From the NCBI RefSeq assembly GCF_015354405.1, contig NZ_JADKYP010000035.1:1-64000 (forward strand): a stretch of DNA of 64,000 nucleotides, written 5' to 3'. Below, piece after piece: positions 35,378-44,687 of this stretch. A program made the position numbers and the translations under genes. Below the pieces are notes generated by a model. That model was not told the DNA's origin and did no database searches. It worked only from the letters and a program-made list of their open reading frames with translations. Source of the stretch: Nocardia sp. BSTN01. GTDB lineage: Bacteria > Actinomycetota > Actinomycetes > Mycobacteriales > Mycobacteriaceae. Every line of letters begins with the position of its first letter. Positions within the stretch are counted from its first letter, which is position 1.

Positions 35378-36451
35378 TTGGACTTCACCAGAGACGAGAG
35401 TCAGGACGCGGTCGCCGAAGTCGTCGTGAGCCTGCTCGAACACGACAGCGCGCGTGATCTCGCGCTGTGGCCCGCGCTGGTCGACAGCGGGCTGCTGGCG
35501 CTGCCGCTGCCGGAAGAGCACGGCGGCGACGGGATGGGACTGCTGGAGGTCTCGACCCTGCTGACCGAACTCGCGACCGACGCGGTGGCGGTGCCGGCGC
35601 TGTCGACCCTCGGATTCGGTGTGCTGCCGCTGGTCGGCCATGCCGGAGACGACTTGGCGGCCAAGGTTTTTCCCGCCGTCGCCGAGGGCGCGATCCTGAC
35701 CGCGGCACTGCACGAGCCGGGCGCCCCGTTCGTCGCCGAACCGCAGACGAAGGCGGTGGCCGACGGCGATTCGGTGCGGATCAACGGCCGCAAGATCGCG
35801 GTGCCGTACGCGCGACAGGCACAGTGGATTCTGGTGCCGACCGATCGCGGAATCGCGGTCGTCGACGGGGATGCGAACGGCATCACCCGCACCGAGAGCC
35901 CGAGTTCCACCGGCGCGCCGGAATACTCGGTGTCCTTCGACGACACGGTGATTCCGGCCGGGCAGCTGCTGGATATTCCGCTGGAGGACCTGCACCGCAT
36001 CGCCCTGGCAACCCTCGGCGCGGTCGCCGACGGTCTGCTCAAAGGTGTGCTGGCGCTCACCTCGGAACATCTGCGGACCCGGCAGCAGTTCGGCCGCCCG
36101 CTGGCCGAATTCCAGGCCGTCGCACAGGAAATCGCCGACGTGTACGTGGTATCGCGCACCTTGCAGGTGGCCGCGACATCCGCGAACTGGTCGCTGGCTG
36201 CGACCCGCGACGCCGGAGGCGGTGGCAAGGACACCGCACGTGTCGATGACGATCTCGATGTGCTGGCGTTCTGTGTGGCCTCCGAGCTACCGGCGGCCAT
36301 GCAGCGGTGCCATCACCTGCACGGCGGCATCGGCGTCGATGTGACTCACCCGCTGCACCGCTACTACTCACAAGCCAAGGACATCGCCCGCTGGCTCGGC
36401 GGTGCGTCGTTCCGGCTGGACCGGTTGGGAGCCAGATGTACATCGATCTGA
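35378..36451 (+). CDS. chsE1: ChsE1 subunit of C3 side-chain acyl-CoA dehydrogenase (FadE28)
   Basis: 357 residues from TTG 35378, with AGGGAG 10 nt upstream (MDFTRDESQDAVAEVV). It matches mycobacterial FadE28 across its length: PEEHGGDGMG, TAALHEPGAP, RQQFGRPLAEFQAVAQEIADVY and HHLHGGIGVDVTHPLHRYYS. With ChsE2 it forms an alpha2beta2 enzyme, with one FAD per heterodimer, that desaturates the last three-carbon side chain (3-oxo-4-pregnene-20-carboxyl-CoA). Its end overlaps chsE2 by 16 nt. Confidence 0.94.
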   Translation: MDFTRDESQDAVAEVVVSLLEHDSARDLALWPALVDSGLLALPLPEEHGGDGMGLLEVSTLLTELATDAVAVPALSTLGFGVLPLVGHAGDDLAAKVFPAVAEGAILTAALHEPGAPFVAEPQTKAVADGDSVRINGRKIAVPYARQAQWILVPTDRGIAVVDGDANGITRTESPSSTGAPEYSVSFDDTVIPAGQLLDIPLEDLHRIALATLGAVADGLLKGVLALTSEHLRTRQQFGRPLAEFQAVAQEIADVYVVSRTLQVAATSANWSLAATRDAGGGGKDTARVDDDLDVLAFCVASELPAAMQRCHHLHGGIGVDVTHPLHRYYSQAKDIARWLGGASFRLDRLGARCTSI

Positions 36452-37605
36452 CCGCTGATCAGCACAAACTGCGCGACGAATTACGCGCCTATTTCGCCGA
36501 TCTCGTCACTCCCGAGGAGGAGGCCGAGATGGCGGTGAACCGCCACGGCGACGCCTACCGCGCGGTGGTGAAGCGGATGGGCCGCGACGGCTGGCTGGGC
36601 GTGGGCTGGCCGAAGGAATACGGCGGCCAGGGCTTCGGCCCGCTGGAACAGCAGATCTTCTACAACGAGGCGGTCCGCGCCGATGTGCCGGTGCCGCTGG
36701 TGACGCTGCTGACCGTCGGCCCGGCCCTGCAGTCGTTCGGTACCGAGGAGCAGAAGCGCAAGTTCCTGCCCGGAATCCTCACCGGCGATATCCATTTCGC
36801 CATCGGATATTCCGAGCCCGACGCCGGTACCGACCTGGCCGCACTGCGGACCTCGGCGGTGCGGGATGCCGACGGCGACTGGATCGTCAACGGGCAGAAG
36901 GTGTTCACCACCGGCGCGCACGAGGCCGATTTCGTGTGGCTGGCGGTACGCACCGGTTCGGTCGAGTCCCGCCACAAGGGCATCTCGATCCTGATCGTGG
37001 ACACCACCGATCCGGGCTACTCGTGGACGCCGATCATCACCGCCGACGGTGCGCACCACACCAACGCCACCTACTTCGACAACGTCCGCGTGCCGGCGGA
37101 AATGCTGGTCGGGGAGGAGAACGGCGGCTGGAAGCTGATCACCACCCAGCTCAATCACGAGCGGGTCAGCCTGGGCCCGTCCGGCAAGATCGAACAGCTC
37201 TACGAGCGGGTGCGCGACTGGTCCCGGCGCCAGGAAGTCCTGGACGAGCCCGAGGTGCGGCGCGCCCTGGGGCGCCTGCACGCCATGGTGCGGGTCAACG
37301 AACTGCTGAACTGGCAGGTCGCCTCGAATATGGAGCGCCCCGATTCCGATCAGCGGGATGTGATCGCCGATGCCTCGGCGACCAAGGTGTACTCCACGGA
37401 GGCACTGCAGGAGGCGGGCCGGCTGGCGGAGGAGATCGTGGGGCGCTTCGGTGATCCGGCCGACCCGGCCACCGCGGAACTGCTGACCTGGCTGGACAAG
37501 CGCACCAAGCAGAACCTGGTCGTGACTTTCGGTGGCGGCGTCAACGAGGTCATGCGCGAACTGATCGCGCAGATGGGCCTGCGCCTGCCCCGCGTACCGA
37601 GATAG
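36436..37605 (+). CDS. chsE2: ChsE2 subunit of C3 side-chain acyl-CoA dehydrogenase (FadE29)
   Basis: 389 residues from ATG 36436 (MYIDLTADQHKLRDEL). FadE29 pattern: WPKEYGGQGFGPLEQQIF, AIGYSEPDAGTDLAALRT, NGQKVFTTGA and the C-terminal FGGGVNEVMRELIAQMGLRLPR. The start lies within chsE1, so the subunits are made together. The heterotetramer acts in the last beta-oxidation round of the cholesterol side chain. A longer frame upstream is chsE1 antisense-like noise and is rejected. Confidence 0.94.
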   Translation: MYIDLTADQHKLRDELRAYFADLVTPEEEAEMAVNRHGDAYRAVVKRMGRDGWLGVGWPKEYGGQGFGPLEQQIFYNEAVRADVPVPLVTLLTVGPALQSFGTEEQKRKFLPGILTGDIHFAIGYSEPDAGTDLAALRTSAVRDADGDWIVNGQKVFTTGAHEADFVWLAVRTGSVESRHKGISILIVDTTDPGYSWTPIITADGAHHTNATYFDNVRVPAEMLVGEENGGWKLITTQLNHERVSLGPSGKIEQLYERVRDWSRRQEVLDEPEVRRALGRLHAMVRVNELLNWQVASNMERPDSDQRDVIADASATKVYSTEALQEAGRLAEEIVGRFGDPADPATAELLTWLDKRTKQNLVVTFGGGVNEVMRELIAQMGLRLPRVPR

Positions 37606-37615
37606 GAGTTTTCGC

Positions 37616-38575
37616 ATGTCGGAAACCGTGACGGCGGAAGAGATCCGCGCCGCCGGCGAGAAGATCCAGCAGCTGGGCGAGTCCGCCCCGCGCCTCGGCC
37701 GCGACCCGGTGAACCAGCCGATGATCAACAACTGGGTCGAGGCGCTGGGCGACGCCAACCCGATCTACGTCGACGACGACGCCGCCCGCGCCGCCGGACA
37801 TCCCGGCATCGTCGCGCCGCCGGCCATGGCCCAGGTATGGACCATGCCCGGCCTGCACGGATCGCGGCCCGCCGACGATCCGATGAACGCGGTCAACGAT
37901 CTGCTCGACGCCGCCGGTTACACCTCGGTGGTGGCGACCAACTGCGAGCAGACCTACCACCGCTACCTACGCCTCGGCGAGCGACCGGTGGCGCGGACCA
38001 GATTGCGAGAACTGGTGGGGCCCAAGCGCACCGGACTCGGTGATGGCTGGTTCGCCACCTACCTGCTGACCTGGTACGTCGACGACGAACCCGTCACCGA
38101 GATGCTGTTCCGGATGTTGAAATTCGCACCCGGTACGGCGAAGCCCGCCGCAGCCCCCGGCGAGGTGTCGGCGGAGGATCTGGCGAAGCGGGTCCGGCCC
38201 ACCGTGTCGAAGGACACCGAATTCTTCTGGGACGGAACAAAACTCGGCGAGTTGCGAATCCAGCGGCGCCCGGACGGGACGCTGCAGCATCCGCCGGTTC
38301 CGGCGCTGTGGAAGGACCACACCGAACAGTCCGACTACGTGGTGGCCTCCGGCCGCGGCACCGTCTTCAGTTTCGTGGTGCACCACGCGCCGAAGGTGCC
38401 CGGCCGGCAGGTCCCGTATGTCGTCGCGCTGGTCGAACTCGAGGAGGGTGTGCGCATGCTCGGCGAACTGCGCGGCGTCGACCCCGCCGAGGTCGAGGTG
38501 GGGCTGCCCGTCGAAGTGGGCTTCCAGCAGCTCGACGACGACAACACCGTGCCCTACTGGAAGGCCGTGCGATGA
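37616..38575 (+). CDS. chsH2: ChsH2: MaoC-like plus DUF35 subunit
   Basis: 319 residues. Residues 1-180 form a MaoC-like hotdog domain. About 195-319 form a DUF35 domain with a beta-barrel (LQHPPVPALWKDHTEQ onward) that serves Ltp2. In M. tuberculosis the ChsH1-ChsH2 pair hydrates the C17 propionyl-enoyl-CoA, and the DUF35 part anchors the retro-aldolase Ltp2. ATG 37616 is 10 nt after chsE2 with GATAGGAG upstream, and the stop overlaps chsH1 in ATGA. Confidence 0.94.
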   Translation: MSETVTAEEIRAAGEKIQQLGESAPRLGRDPVNQPMINNWVEALGDANPIYVDDDAARAAGHPGIVAPPAMAQVWTMPGLHGSRPADDPMNAVNDLLDAAGYTSVVATNCEQTYHRYLRLGERPVARTRLRELVGPKRTGLGDGWFATYLLTWYVDDEPVTEMLFRMLKFAPGTAKPAAAPGEVSAEDLAKRVRPTVSKDTEFFWDGTKLGELRIQRRPDGTLQHPPVPALWKDHTEQSDYVVASGRGTVFSFVVHHAPKVPGRQVPYVVALVELEEGVRMLGELRGVDPAEVEVGLPVEVGFQQLDDDNTVPYWKAVR

Positions 38576-38991
38576 CCTCGACGATTCAGCCCGCCGCTGT
38601 GCAGGTGGGAACTACGCTGCCCGAGTTGGTGATTCACGCCGACCCGACGTTCGTGGTCTCCACCGCGCTGGCCACCCGCGACTTCCAGGACGTGCATCAC
38701 GACCGCGACAAGGCCGTCGAGCGCGGGTCCAAGGACATCTTCGTCAACATCCTCACCGACACCGGCCTGGTGCAGCGATTCGTCACCGATTGGGCGGGGC
38801 CGGGGGCGGTCGTGAAATCCGTCGCCCTGCGCCTGGGTGTGCCGCTGTACGCGGGCGACACCCTGACGCTCAGCGGAACCGTGGCGGCCGTGGACGGCGC
38901 GGATATCACCATCGATGTGGTCGGCACGGACAGCCTCGGCGACCACATCACGGCGAAAGCCGTCATCTCCCTGCAGGAGGCACGCCAGTGA
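38572..38991 (+). CDS. chsH1: ChsH1: MaoC-like hydratase subunit
   Basis: 139 residues. Single hotdog domain carrying the hydratase signature in ALATRDFQDVHHDRDKAVERG (conserved Asp and His). It partners ChsH2, whose own MaoC domain lacks the full active site. ATG 38572 overlaps chsH2 by 4 nt and its stop overlaps ltp2 by 4 nt. Longer frames through this region are shadows. Confidence 0.94.
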   Translation: MTSTIQPAAVQVGTTLPELVIHADPTFVVSTALATRDFQDVHHDRDKAVERGSKDIFVNILTDTGLVQRFVTDWAGPGAVVKSVALRLGVPLYAGDTLTLSGTVAAVDGADITIDVVGTDSLGDHITAKAVISLQEARQ

Positions 38992-40163
38992 CGGGTCTGA
39001 GCCGCCGCGCCGCCATCGTCGGCATCGGCGCCACCGATTTCTCCAAGGACTCCGGCCGCAGCGAACTGCGCCTGGCTGCCGAGGCCGTCACCGCCGCCCT
39101 CGCGGACGCGGGGCTGACTCCCGCCGATGTGGACGGCCTGACGACCTTCACCATGGATACCAACACCCAGGCCGCGGTCGCGCGGGCCACCGGCATCCCG
39201 AGCCTGAAGTTCTTCAGCAACATCCCGTTCGGCGGCGGCGCGGCGGCCGCGACCGTGCAGCAGGCCGCCATGGCCGTCGCCACCGGAGTCGCGGATGTCG
39301 TGGTCGCCTACCGCGCGTTCAACGAGCGCTCCGGAAATCGCTTCGGGCAGTTCGCGACTCATCTGGCGACCGGCAATCCCAGCTCCTCGGGTGTGGACAA
39401 CGCGTTCTCCTATACGCACGGCCTGGGCACTCCGGCCGCACAGGTCGCCATGGTGGCCCGGCGCTATATGCACGTATACGGCGCGACCAGTGCGGATTTC
39501 GGCCGGGTGGCGGTCGCCGACCGCAAGCACGCCGCGGTGAATCCGGCGGCCCACTTCTACGGCAAGCCGATCACGCTGGACGATCACCAGGCCTCGCGCT
39601 GGATCGCGGAACCGTTGCATCTGCTGGACTGCTGCCAGGAGACCGACGGCGGTGTGGCCATCGTGGTCACCAGCGCCGAGCGCGCCCGGGACCTGCCGAA
39701 CAAGCCCGCGCTGATCGCCGGTGCGGCCCAGGGTTCCGGCGCGGACCAGTACGTGATGACCAGCTATTACCGCGACGCACTGACCGGCCTGCCGGAAATG
39801 GGCCTGGTGGGTGACCAGCTGTGGGCGCAGAGCGAGTTGCGGCCCGACGATATGCAGGCGGCCGTTCTCTACGACCACTTCACCCCGTTCGTGCTGATGC
39901 AGCTCGAGGAACTGGGCTTCTGCGGTCGCGGCGAGGGCAAGGATTTCGTCGCCGACGGGGCGATCGAAATCGGCGGCCGACTGCCGCTCAACACCCACGG
40001 CGGCCAACTGGGCGAGGCCTACATCCACGGGATGAACGGCATCGCCGAAGGGGTGCGCCAGATCCGCGGCAGCTCGGTGAATCAGGTCGAGGGCCTGGAG
40101 AACATCGTCGTCACCGCCGGCACCGGCGTGCCGACCTCCGGGCTGGTGCTGACCGCGGCCTGA
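38988..40163 (+). CDS. ltp2: Steroid side-chain retro-aldolase Ltp2
   Basis: 391 residues from GTG 38988, overlapping chsH1 (GTGA). Thiolase fold of the SCP-x type: RRAAIVGIGATDFSKDSGRS, DGLTTFTMDTNTQAA, LLDCCQETDGGVAIVVTS and the C-terminal LPLNTHGGQLGEAYIHGMNG. Ltp2 releases propionyl-CoA from the hydrated C3 side chain to give the C17 ketone. It needs the DUF35 domain of ChsH2. It is the last gene of the operon, with 61 nt to the convergent TetR gene and no strong hairpin between. Confidence 0.94.
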   Translation: MTGLSRRAAIVGIGATDFSKDSGRSELRLAAEAVTAALADAGLTPADVDGLTTFTMDTNTQAAVARATGIPSLKFFSNIPFGGGAAAATVQQAAMAVATGVADVVVAYRAFNERSGNRFGQFATHLATGNPSSSGVDNAFSYTHGLGTPAAQVAMVARRYMHVYGATSADFGRVAVADRKHAAVNPAAHFYGKPITLDDHQASRWIAEPLHLLDCCQETDGGVAIVVTSAERARDLPNKPALIAGAAQGSGADQYVMTSYYRDALTGLPEMGLVGDQLWAQSELRPDDMQAAVLYDHFTPFVLMQLEELGFCGRGEGKDFVADGAIEIGGRLPLNTHGGQLGEAYIHGMNGIAEGVRQIRGSSVNQVEGLENIVVTAGTGVPTSGLVLTAA

Positions 40164-40224
40164 CGTACCGGCCGAGGCCGGGCGTCTGCTCGGAGCCTGA
40201 ACTTTTCACCGCACACGCCGTCGC

Positions 40225-40878
40225 CTATTCGCCCGCGGCGCGCAGTTGTGCACGTAAAGGCCGGGCCAACTGCTCGGCACTCTCCCGGGTCCCCGCGGCC
40301 AATTCCCTTCGCGCACCGGCGAATCGGTCGAATACCAAGCCCTCGACGACGGCGATGTAATCGGCTGCGGCCGTATCGGGATCGGCGGCCCCGAGCGCGC
40401 GGAACAGTTCGCGCGCGTGCCGATGGGAGAACAGGCTCGCGACCAGACGCGGGTGGAGCTCGGCGTCGCCGAGCAGCTCGGTGATCAGCATGTGACGGGC
40501 GATCAGATGGTTACGGCGTTGCGCCAGTAGGTCGTCCAGCCATGCGGCCACCGCGGCGGCGATGTCGTCCGGGTCGGTGGCGGGTAGGTCGGCGGCGCGG
40601 AAATCGGTGCGCGACCGCTCGGTGATCGCGTCCACGATGGCCTCGATGAGTGCGCGCTTGGTGCGGAAGTAGTACGAGGTCGAACCGGGCGGTAGGCCGG
40701 CCGCGGTATCGAGGGCCCGATGAGTCAGTGCCCGCAGCCCCTCGCGAGCGATCAGGTCGATCGCCGTGCCGATGATGAGTCCGCGCCGGTCCGCTGCGCG
40801 CGCATCACCCGCCGGGCGACGCACATTCGTCCCCAGCTGCGTGGCACTGGGTTGTTCGGCCGGGCGTGGTGTGGACAT
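40225..40878 (-). CDS. TetR-family repressor, divergent from zapE
   Basis: 217 residues; ATG 40878 follows GAGAAGG. N-terminal helix-turn-helix ALTHRALDTAAGLPPGSTSYYF with the usual KRALIEAI after it; helical ligand domain 90-217. Two identical-arm palindromes (CTCTACA/TGTAGAG) lie 33 to 67 nt upstream of its start and before the divergent zapE-like gene, so it very likely represses itself and that gene. Ligand is unknown. It converges on ltp2 but shows no sign of being a steroid regulator, and its operators differ from KstR boxes. Confidence 0.88.
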   Translation of the reverse strand: MSTPRPAEQPSATQLGTNVRRPAGDARAADRRGLIIGTAIDLIAREGLRALTHRALDTAAGLPPGSTSYYFRTKRALIEAIVDAITERSRTDFRAADLPATDPDDIAAAVAAWLDDLLAQRRNHLIARHMLITELLGDAELHPRLVASLFSHRHARELFRALGAADPDTAAADYIAVVEGLVFDRFAGARRELAAGTRESAEQLARPLRAQLRAAGE

Positions 40879-40910
40879 CGTCACCTTCTCTCGTCTCGCG
40901 CCCGATCATC

Positions 40911-40945
40911 CTCTACAAGTGTAGAGGTGCTCTACAGATGTAGAG
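40911..40945. promoter_or_regulatory. Tandem TetR operators
   Basis: Two 16-bp palindromes, CTCTACAAGTGTAGAG (40911-40926) and CTCTACAGATGTAGAG (40930-40945), have identical 7-bp arms and 2-bp centres. Their centres are 19 bp apart, about two helical turns, which suits two cooperating dimers. The AGGAGG ribosome site of the zapE-like gene starts 6 nt further on. Confidence 0.88.
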
Positions 40946-40965
40946 CCCTCAGGAGGGTGGAGACC

Positions 40966-42021
40966 GTGGACGGACTGGTTCTCGATGGCGATCAGCGCGC
41001 TGCCGCGGCGGCCCTGGCTACGGTGGCCGAGCGATTGAGCGGGCGCCGGTGGGCTTTTCCGCGCGGCTTCGGTTCGCATGCCCTGCCGGCGCGCTCGCGG
41101 CCCGCCGCGCGCGGGGTCTACCTGCACGGTCGTCCCGGCCGCGGCAAGACGATGCTCATGGACGAGTTCTTCGAGCGAGTGGAATCGAAACGCAAGTGCC
41201 GCTTCCACTTTCATCAGTTCTTCGCCCGGCTCCATACCGCGATCGCCGAAACCGGCGGTCTGCCGGCCGCCTTGGACGCACTGCTCGGTGACACCGAACT
41301 GATCTGTTTCGACGAATTCCACGTCCACGACGTCGGTGACGCCATGCTGCTGACCCGCCTGCTCCAGGCACTGTTCGCGCGCCGCGTCGTGCTGGTGGCG
41401 ACCTCGAACTACCCGCCCGAGCAGCTGCTGCCCAATCCGCTGATGCACGCGAGATTCGAGCCCGCCATCGCGCTGCTGCGTACCCATCTGGCCGTGGTCG
41501 CGGTCGACGGACCGCAGGATTACCGCGCTCGCGGGTGCCGGGACCGGATCTGTGATCGGACCGGATTCGCGAGCGGGCGCTACGTACGCGGGCACCGGCC
41601 CGGTGCCGACCGGCCGGCCGCGGTGCCGATCGCCCATCTCCTGCTGCGGGCGCGGGCCGCGGAGGCGGACCTGCTGGTCTTCGATTTAGACGAAATCTGC
41701 GTGCGGCCCTTGTCGGCCATCGACTTTCTGACCCTCACCCTCACCTACCGGCGCTGGGTCGTGTGTGCGGTGCCGCCGCTGCGGCGGGTTCCGATCGATG
41801 CGGTGACGCGCTTGGTCAACCTGGTCGACGTGCTCTACGACGCCGATCTGCCCCTCACCCTCTACACCGAGGTTTCGCTGCCGGAGTTGGTCCGCGATGT
41901 CGCCGCCGCCCCGGATCTCGAGCGCACCGCGAGCCGGCTGGGCCGGTTGCCCGGCGCTCGCCCGTCGAGCGTCGCCGAGTCGGCCGAGTCGGCCGGAAGC
42001 ACGGTGGCCGGCCCCTCGTGA
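40966..42021 (+). CDS. zapE: ZapE/AFG1-like AAA ATPase
   Basis: 351 residues from GTG 40966, 9 nt after AGGAGG; GTG 40957 would leave no spacing. AFG1-family features: GVYLHGRPGRGKTMLMDEFF (Walker A), HFHQFFARLH, LICFDEFHVHDVGDAMLL (Walker B), and VLVATSNYPPEQLLPN. ZapE in E. coli binds the Z-ring, and eukaryotic AFG1 acts in mitochondrial protein quality control. The region 200-260 is shorter and more Arg/Pro-rich than in E. coli ZapE. Placement under its own TetR repressor is unusual for this family. The 215 nt to the next gene (42022-42236) show no gene. Confidence 0.85.
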   Translation: MDGLVLDGDQRAAAAALATVAERLSGRRWAFPRGFGSHALPARSRPAARGVYLHGRPGRGKTMLMDEFFERVESKRKCRFHFHQFFARLHTAIAETGGLPAALDALLGDTELICFDEFHVHDVGDAMLLTRLLQALFARRVVLVATSNYPPEQLLPNPLMHARFEPAIALLRTHLAVVAVDGPQDYRARGCRDRICDRTGFASGRYVRGHRPGADRPAAVPIAHLLLRARAAEADLLVFDLDEICVRPLSAIDFLTLTLTYRRWVVCAVPPLRRVPIDAVTRLVNLVDVLYDADLPLTLYTEVSLPELVRDVAAAPDLERTASRLGRLPGARPSSVAESAESAGSTVAGPS

Positions 42022-42236
42022 AGGTCCGGCGAAGTGAAGTGCGTTCGTTTGGACGGATCGGCCGGAGACGAGGTCATTTGCTGTGCCCGGTCACAGTTTC
42101 GCCGGCTGTCAACTGGCGGCCAGGGGCATAGACCGCACCGGTCACCGTCCGGTGTCACGATTTCCCTCCTCACGGACCGTTCGGCATGTAACGATGTGCC
42201 TGTTTGTGCAGTTCGGATGTTTTCTGGGAGAGGCCC

Positions 42237-43175
42237 GTGGCCGGGGTGAGAACGGCGATACCACGCGCGATCGGGCTGATCGCCTTGATGGCGTGCGTCG
42301 TCTTCGCGCTGCGCGGATACCTGCCCGGCACCGGCGGCCCGCATGCACCGTCCCCGCCCTCGGCGGTGACGGTGGCGCTCATGCCGGTGCTGTCGCTGGT
42401 ATCCGTGGTGATCCTGCTGGCCGGGGTACTGACCAGCCAGCATCATCTGCCGCTGGCGATGGCCGAGGTCGACCGTGAGCGCAAGCGGCAGCCGTTCCGG
42501 TTGAGCCGGTTCGGGATCGTGATCCTCATCGGCACCGCCGTCGCGGCCGTGCTGACCGCGATCGTGTGGGCGGTATACCTGCTCGCCGGAGGCCGCGAGG
42601 AAGCTCCCGCGCCGCGTTCGAATCCGCCCGCTACCGCACAGCCGCCCGAAACCACCGCGCCGCCGACCACTCAGCCGTTCTCCGGCTCCCCGGAGTTGAG
42701 CGGCCACGCCCTGCTGTTCGTGGGCGCGTGCGCCGCGGTGCTGGTGGCGGTCGCGATTCTCGGTCTCGGCGTGGTGGCCGTCGGCGCCCGCGATGGCCGC
42801 GGCGCACCGGCGGTGCCGTCCACGCCCGCACCCGCCGAGGCGCCGGTCTCGTTGGCGCAGGTCGCCGAAATGGGCCTGGCCGCGATGATGGCCTCCGGAA
42901 AGGATGCGCGCGCCGCGATCATCGCCTGCTATGTCGCGATGGAGAGCGGTCTGGCGCAGGCCCGCGAGGTGGCGCCACTGATTTCGGACACCCCCTCGGA
43001 GGTGCTGGCGCGCGCCTTCGATCGCGGCGTTCTGCACGACGCCTCGGCCCGCGAACTGGTGACGCTGTTCGAGGAGGCCCGGTTCAGCCCGCATTCGATC
43101 CTGGAATGGCAGCGCATGCGTGCCGAACAACTGCTGCGCATCGTGCTGGCGGATCTGCAGGGGGCGCGGCTGTGA
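42237..43175 (+). CDS. DUF4129-domain membrane protein
   Basis: 312 residues from GTG 42237, preceded by GGGAGAGG. Membrane helices at about 8-24, 40-64, 86-108 and 150-175, separated by Pro/Thr/Ala-rich loops. The C-terminal cytoplasmic part (about 195-312) has the DUF4129 pattern AAIIACYVAMESGLAQ and ending VTLFEEARFSPHSILEWQR. Such proteins accompany MoxR ATPases and DUF58 proteins, as here. The stop overlaps the next gene in GTGA. Role unknown; probably part of an envelope-associated complex. Confidence 0.82.
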   Translation: MAGVRTAIPRAIGLIALMACVVFALRGYLPGTGGPHAPSPPSAVTVALMPVLSLVSVVILLAGVLTSQHHLPLAMAEVDRERKRQPFRLSRFGIVILIGTAVAAVLTAIVWAVYLLAGGREEAPAPRSNPPATAQPPETTAPPTTQPFSGSPELSGHALLFVGACAAVLVAVAILGLGVVAVGARDGRGAPAVPSTPAPAEAPVSLAQVAEMGLAAMMASGKDARAAIIACYVAMESGLAQAREVAPLISDTPSEVLARAFDRGVLHDASARELVTLFEEARFSPHSILEWQRMRAEQLLRIVLADLQGARL

Positions 43176-43675
43176 CCCGGATGACGATCGTGGTCGGCGC
43201 GGTGGCGATGATCGCGTTGATCGAGCTGGTCGGCCTGAGCAACCAGCGCGAGATGTTGCCGATCCTGGTCGGGGTGCCGGTGTTCGGCGCCCTGGCATTG
43301 CTGCTGTGGTCGCTGGTCGAGCGCTCGCGGGCGCGGGACCGTGCCGAGGCCGACGACCACGACTTCGAGAACGGCCCGGCCGAAATGCTGAGCCGCTGGC
43401 ACGCGCGGGCGCAGATGCTCGCGACCCGCGCCGACGGCACCCGGGCCGATTGGGATCGCTATCTGCGCCCGCTGCTGGCCAAGGAGTTCGAACTGTCCAG
43501 CGGTCATCGGATCGCGAAGAACCGCAAGGCCACCGAGGCCGCCGGACGGCTGCAGTTCGGTCCGGAACTGTGGCGCTGGGTGGATCCGGCCAATTCGTCG
43601 CCGCGTGATCAGAACACGCGTGCGCCCGGCCGGGCCGCGCTCGACGAGATTCTACGTCGCTTGCAGAGCATGTGA
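43172..43675 (+). CDS. Membrane protein of the MoxR/DUF58 operon
   Basis: 167 residues from GTG 43172, overlapping the DUF4129 gene by 4 nt; ATG 43181 is possible. Two adjacent membrane helices (about 4-22 and 30-49) are followed by a charged cytoplasmic domain of about 115 residues with WHARAQMLATRADGT and WDRYLRPLLAKEF. I know it only as a conserved partner in actinobacterial moxR operons. It precedes moxR by 49 nt. Confidence 0.75.
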   Translation: MTRMTIVVGAVAMIALIELVGLSNQREMLPILVGVPVFGALALLLWSLVERSRARDRAEADDHDFENGPAEMLSRWHARAQMLATRADGTRADWDRYLRPLLAKEFELSSGHRIAKNRKATEAAGRLQFGPELWRWVDPANSSPRDQNTRAPGRAALDEILRRLQSM

Positions 43676-43724
43676 GCCGCTTGCCGAACATGTGAAATGG
43701 GTTGGAACTAGTGCGAGATCGGAT

Positions 43725-44683
<959 letters not shown>

Positions 44684-44687
<4 letters not shown>

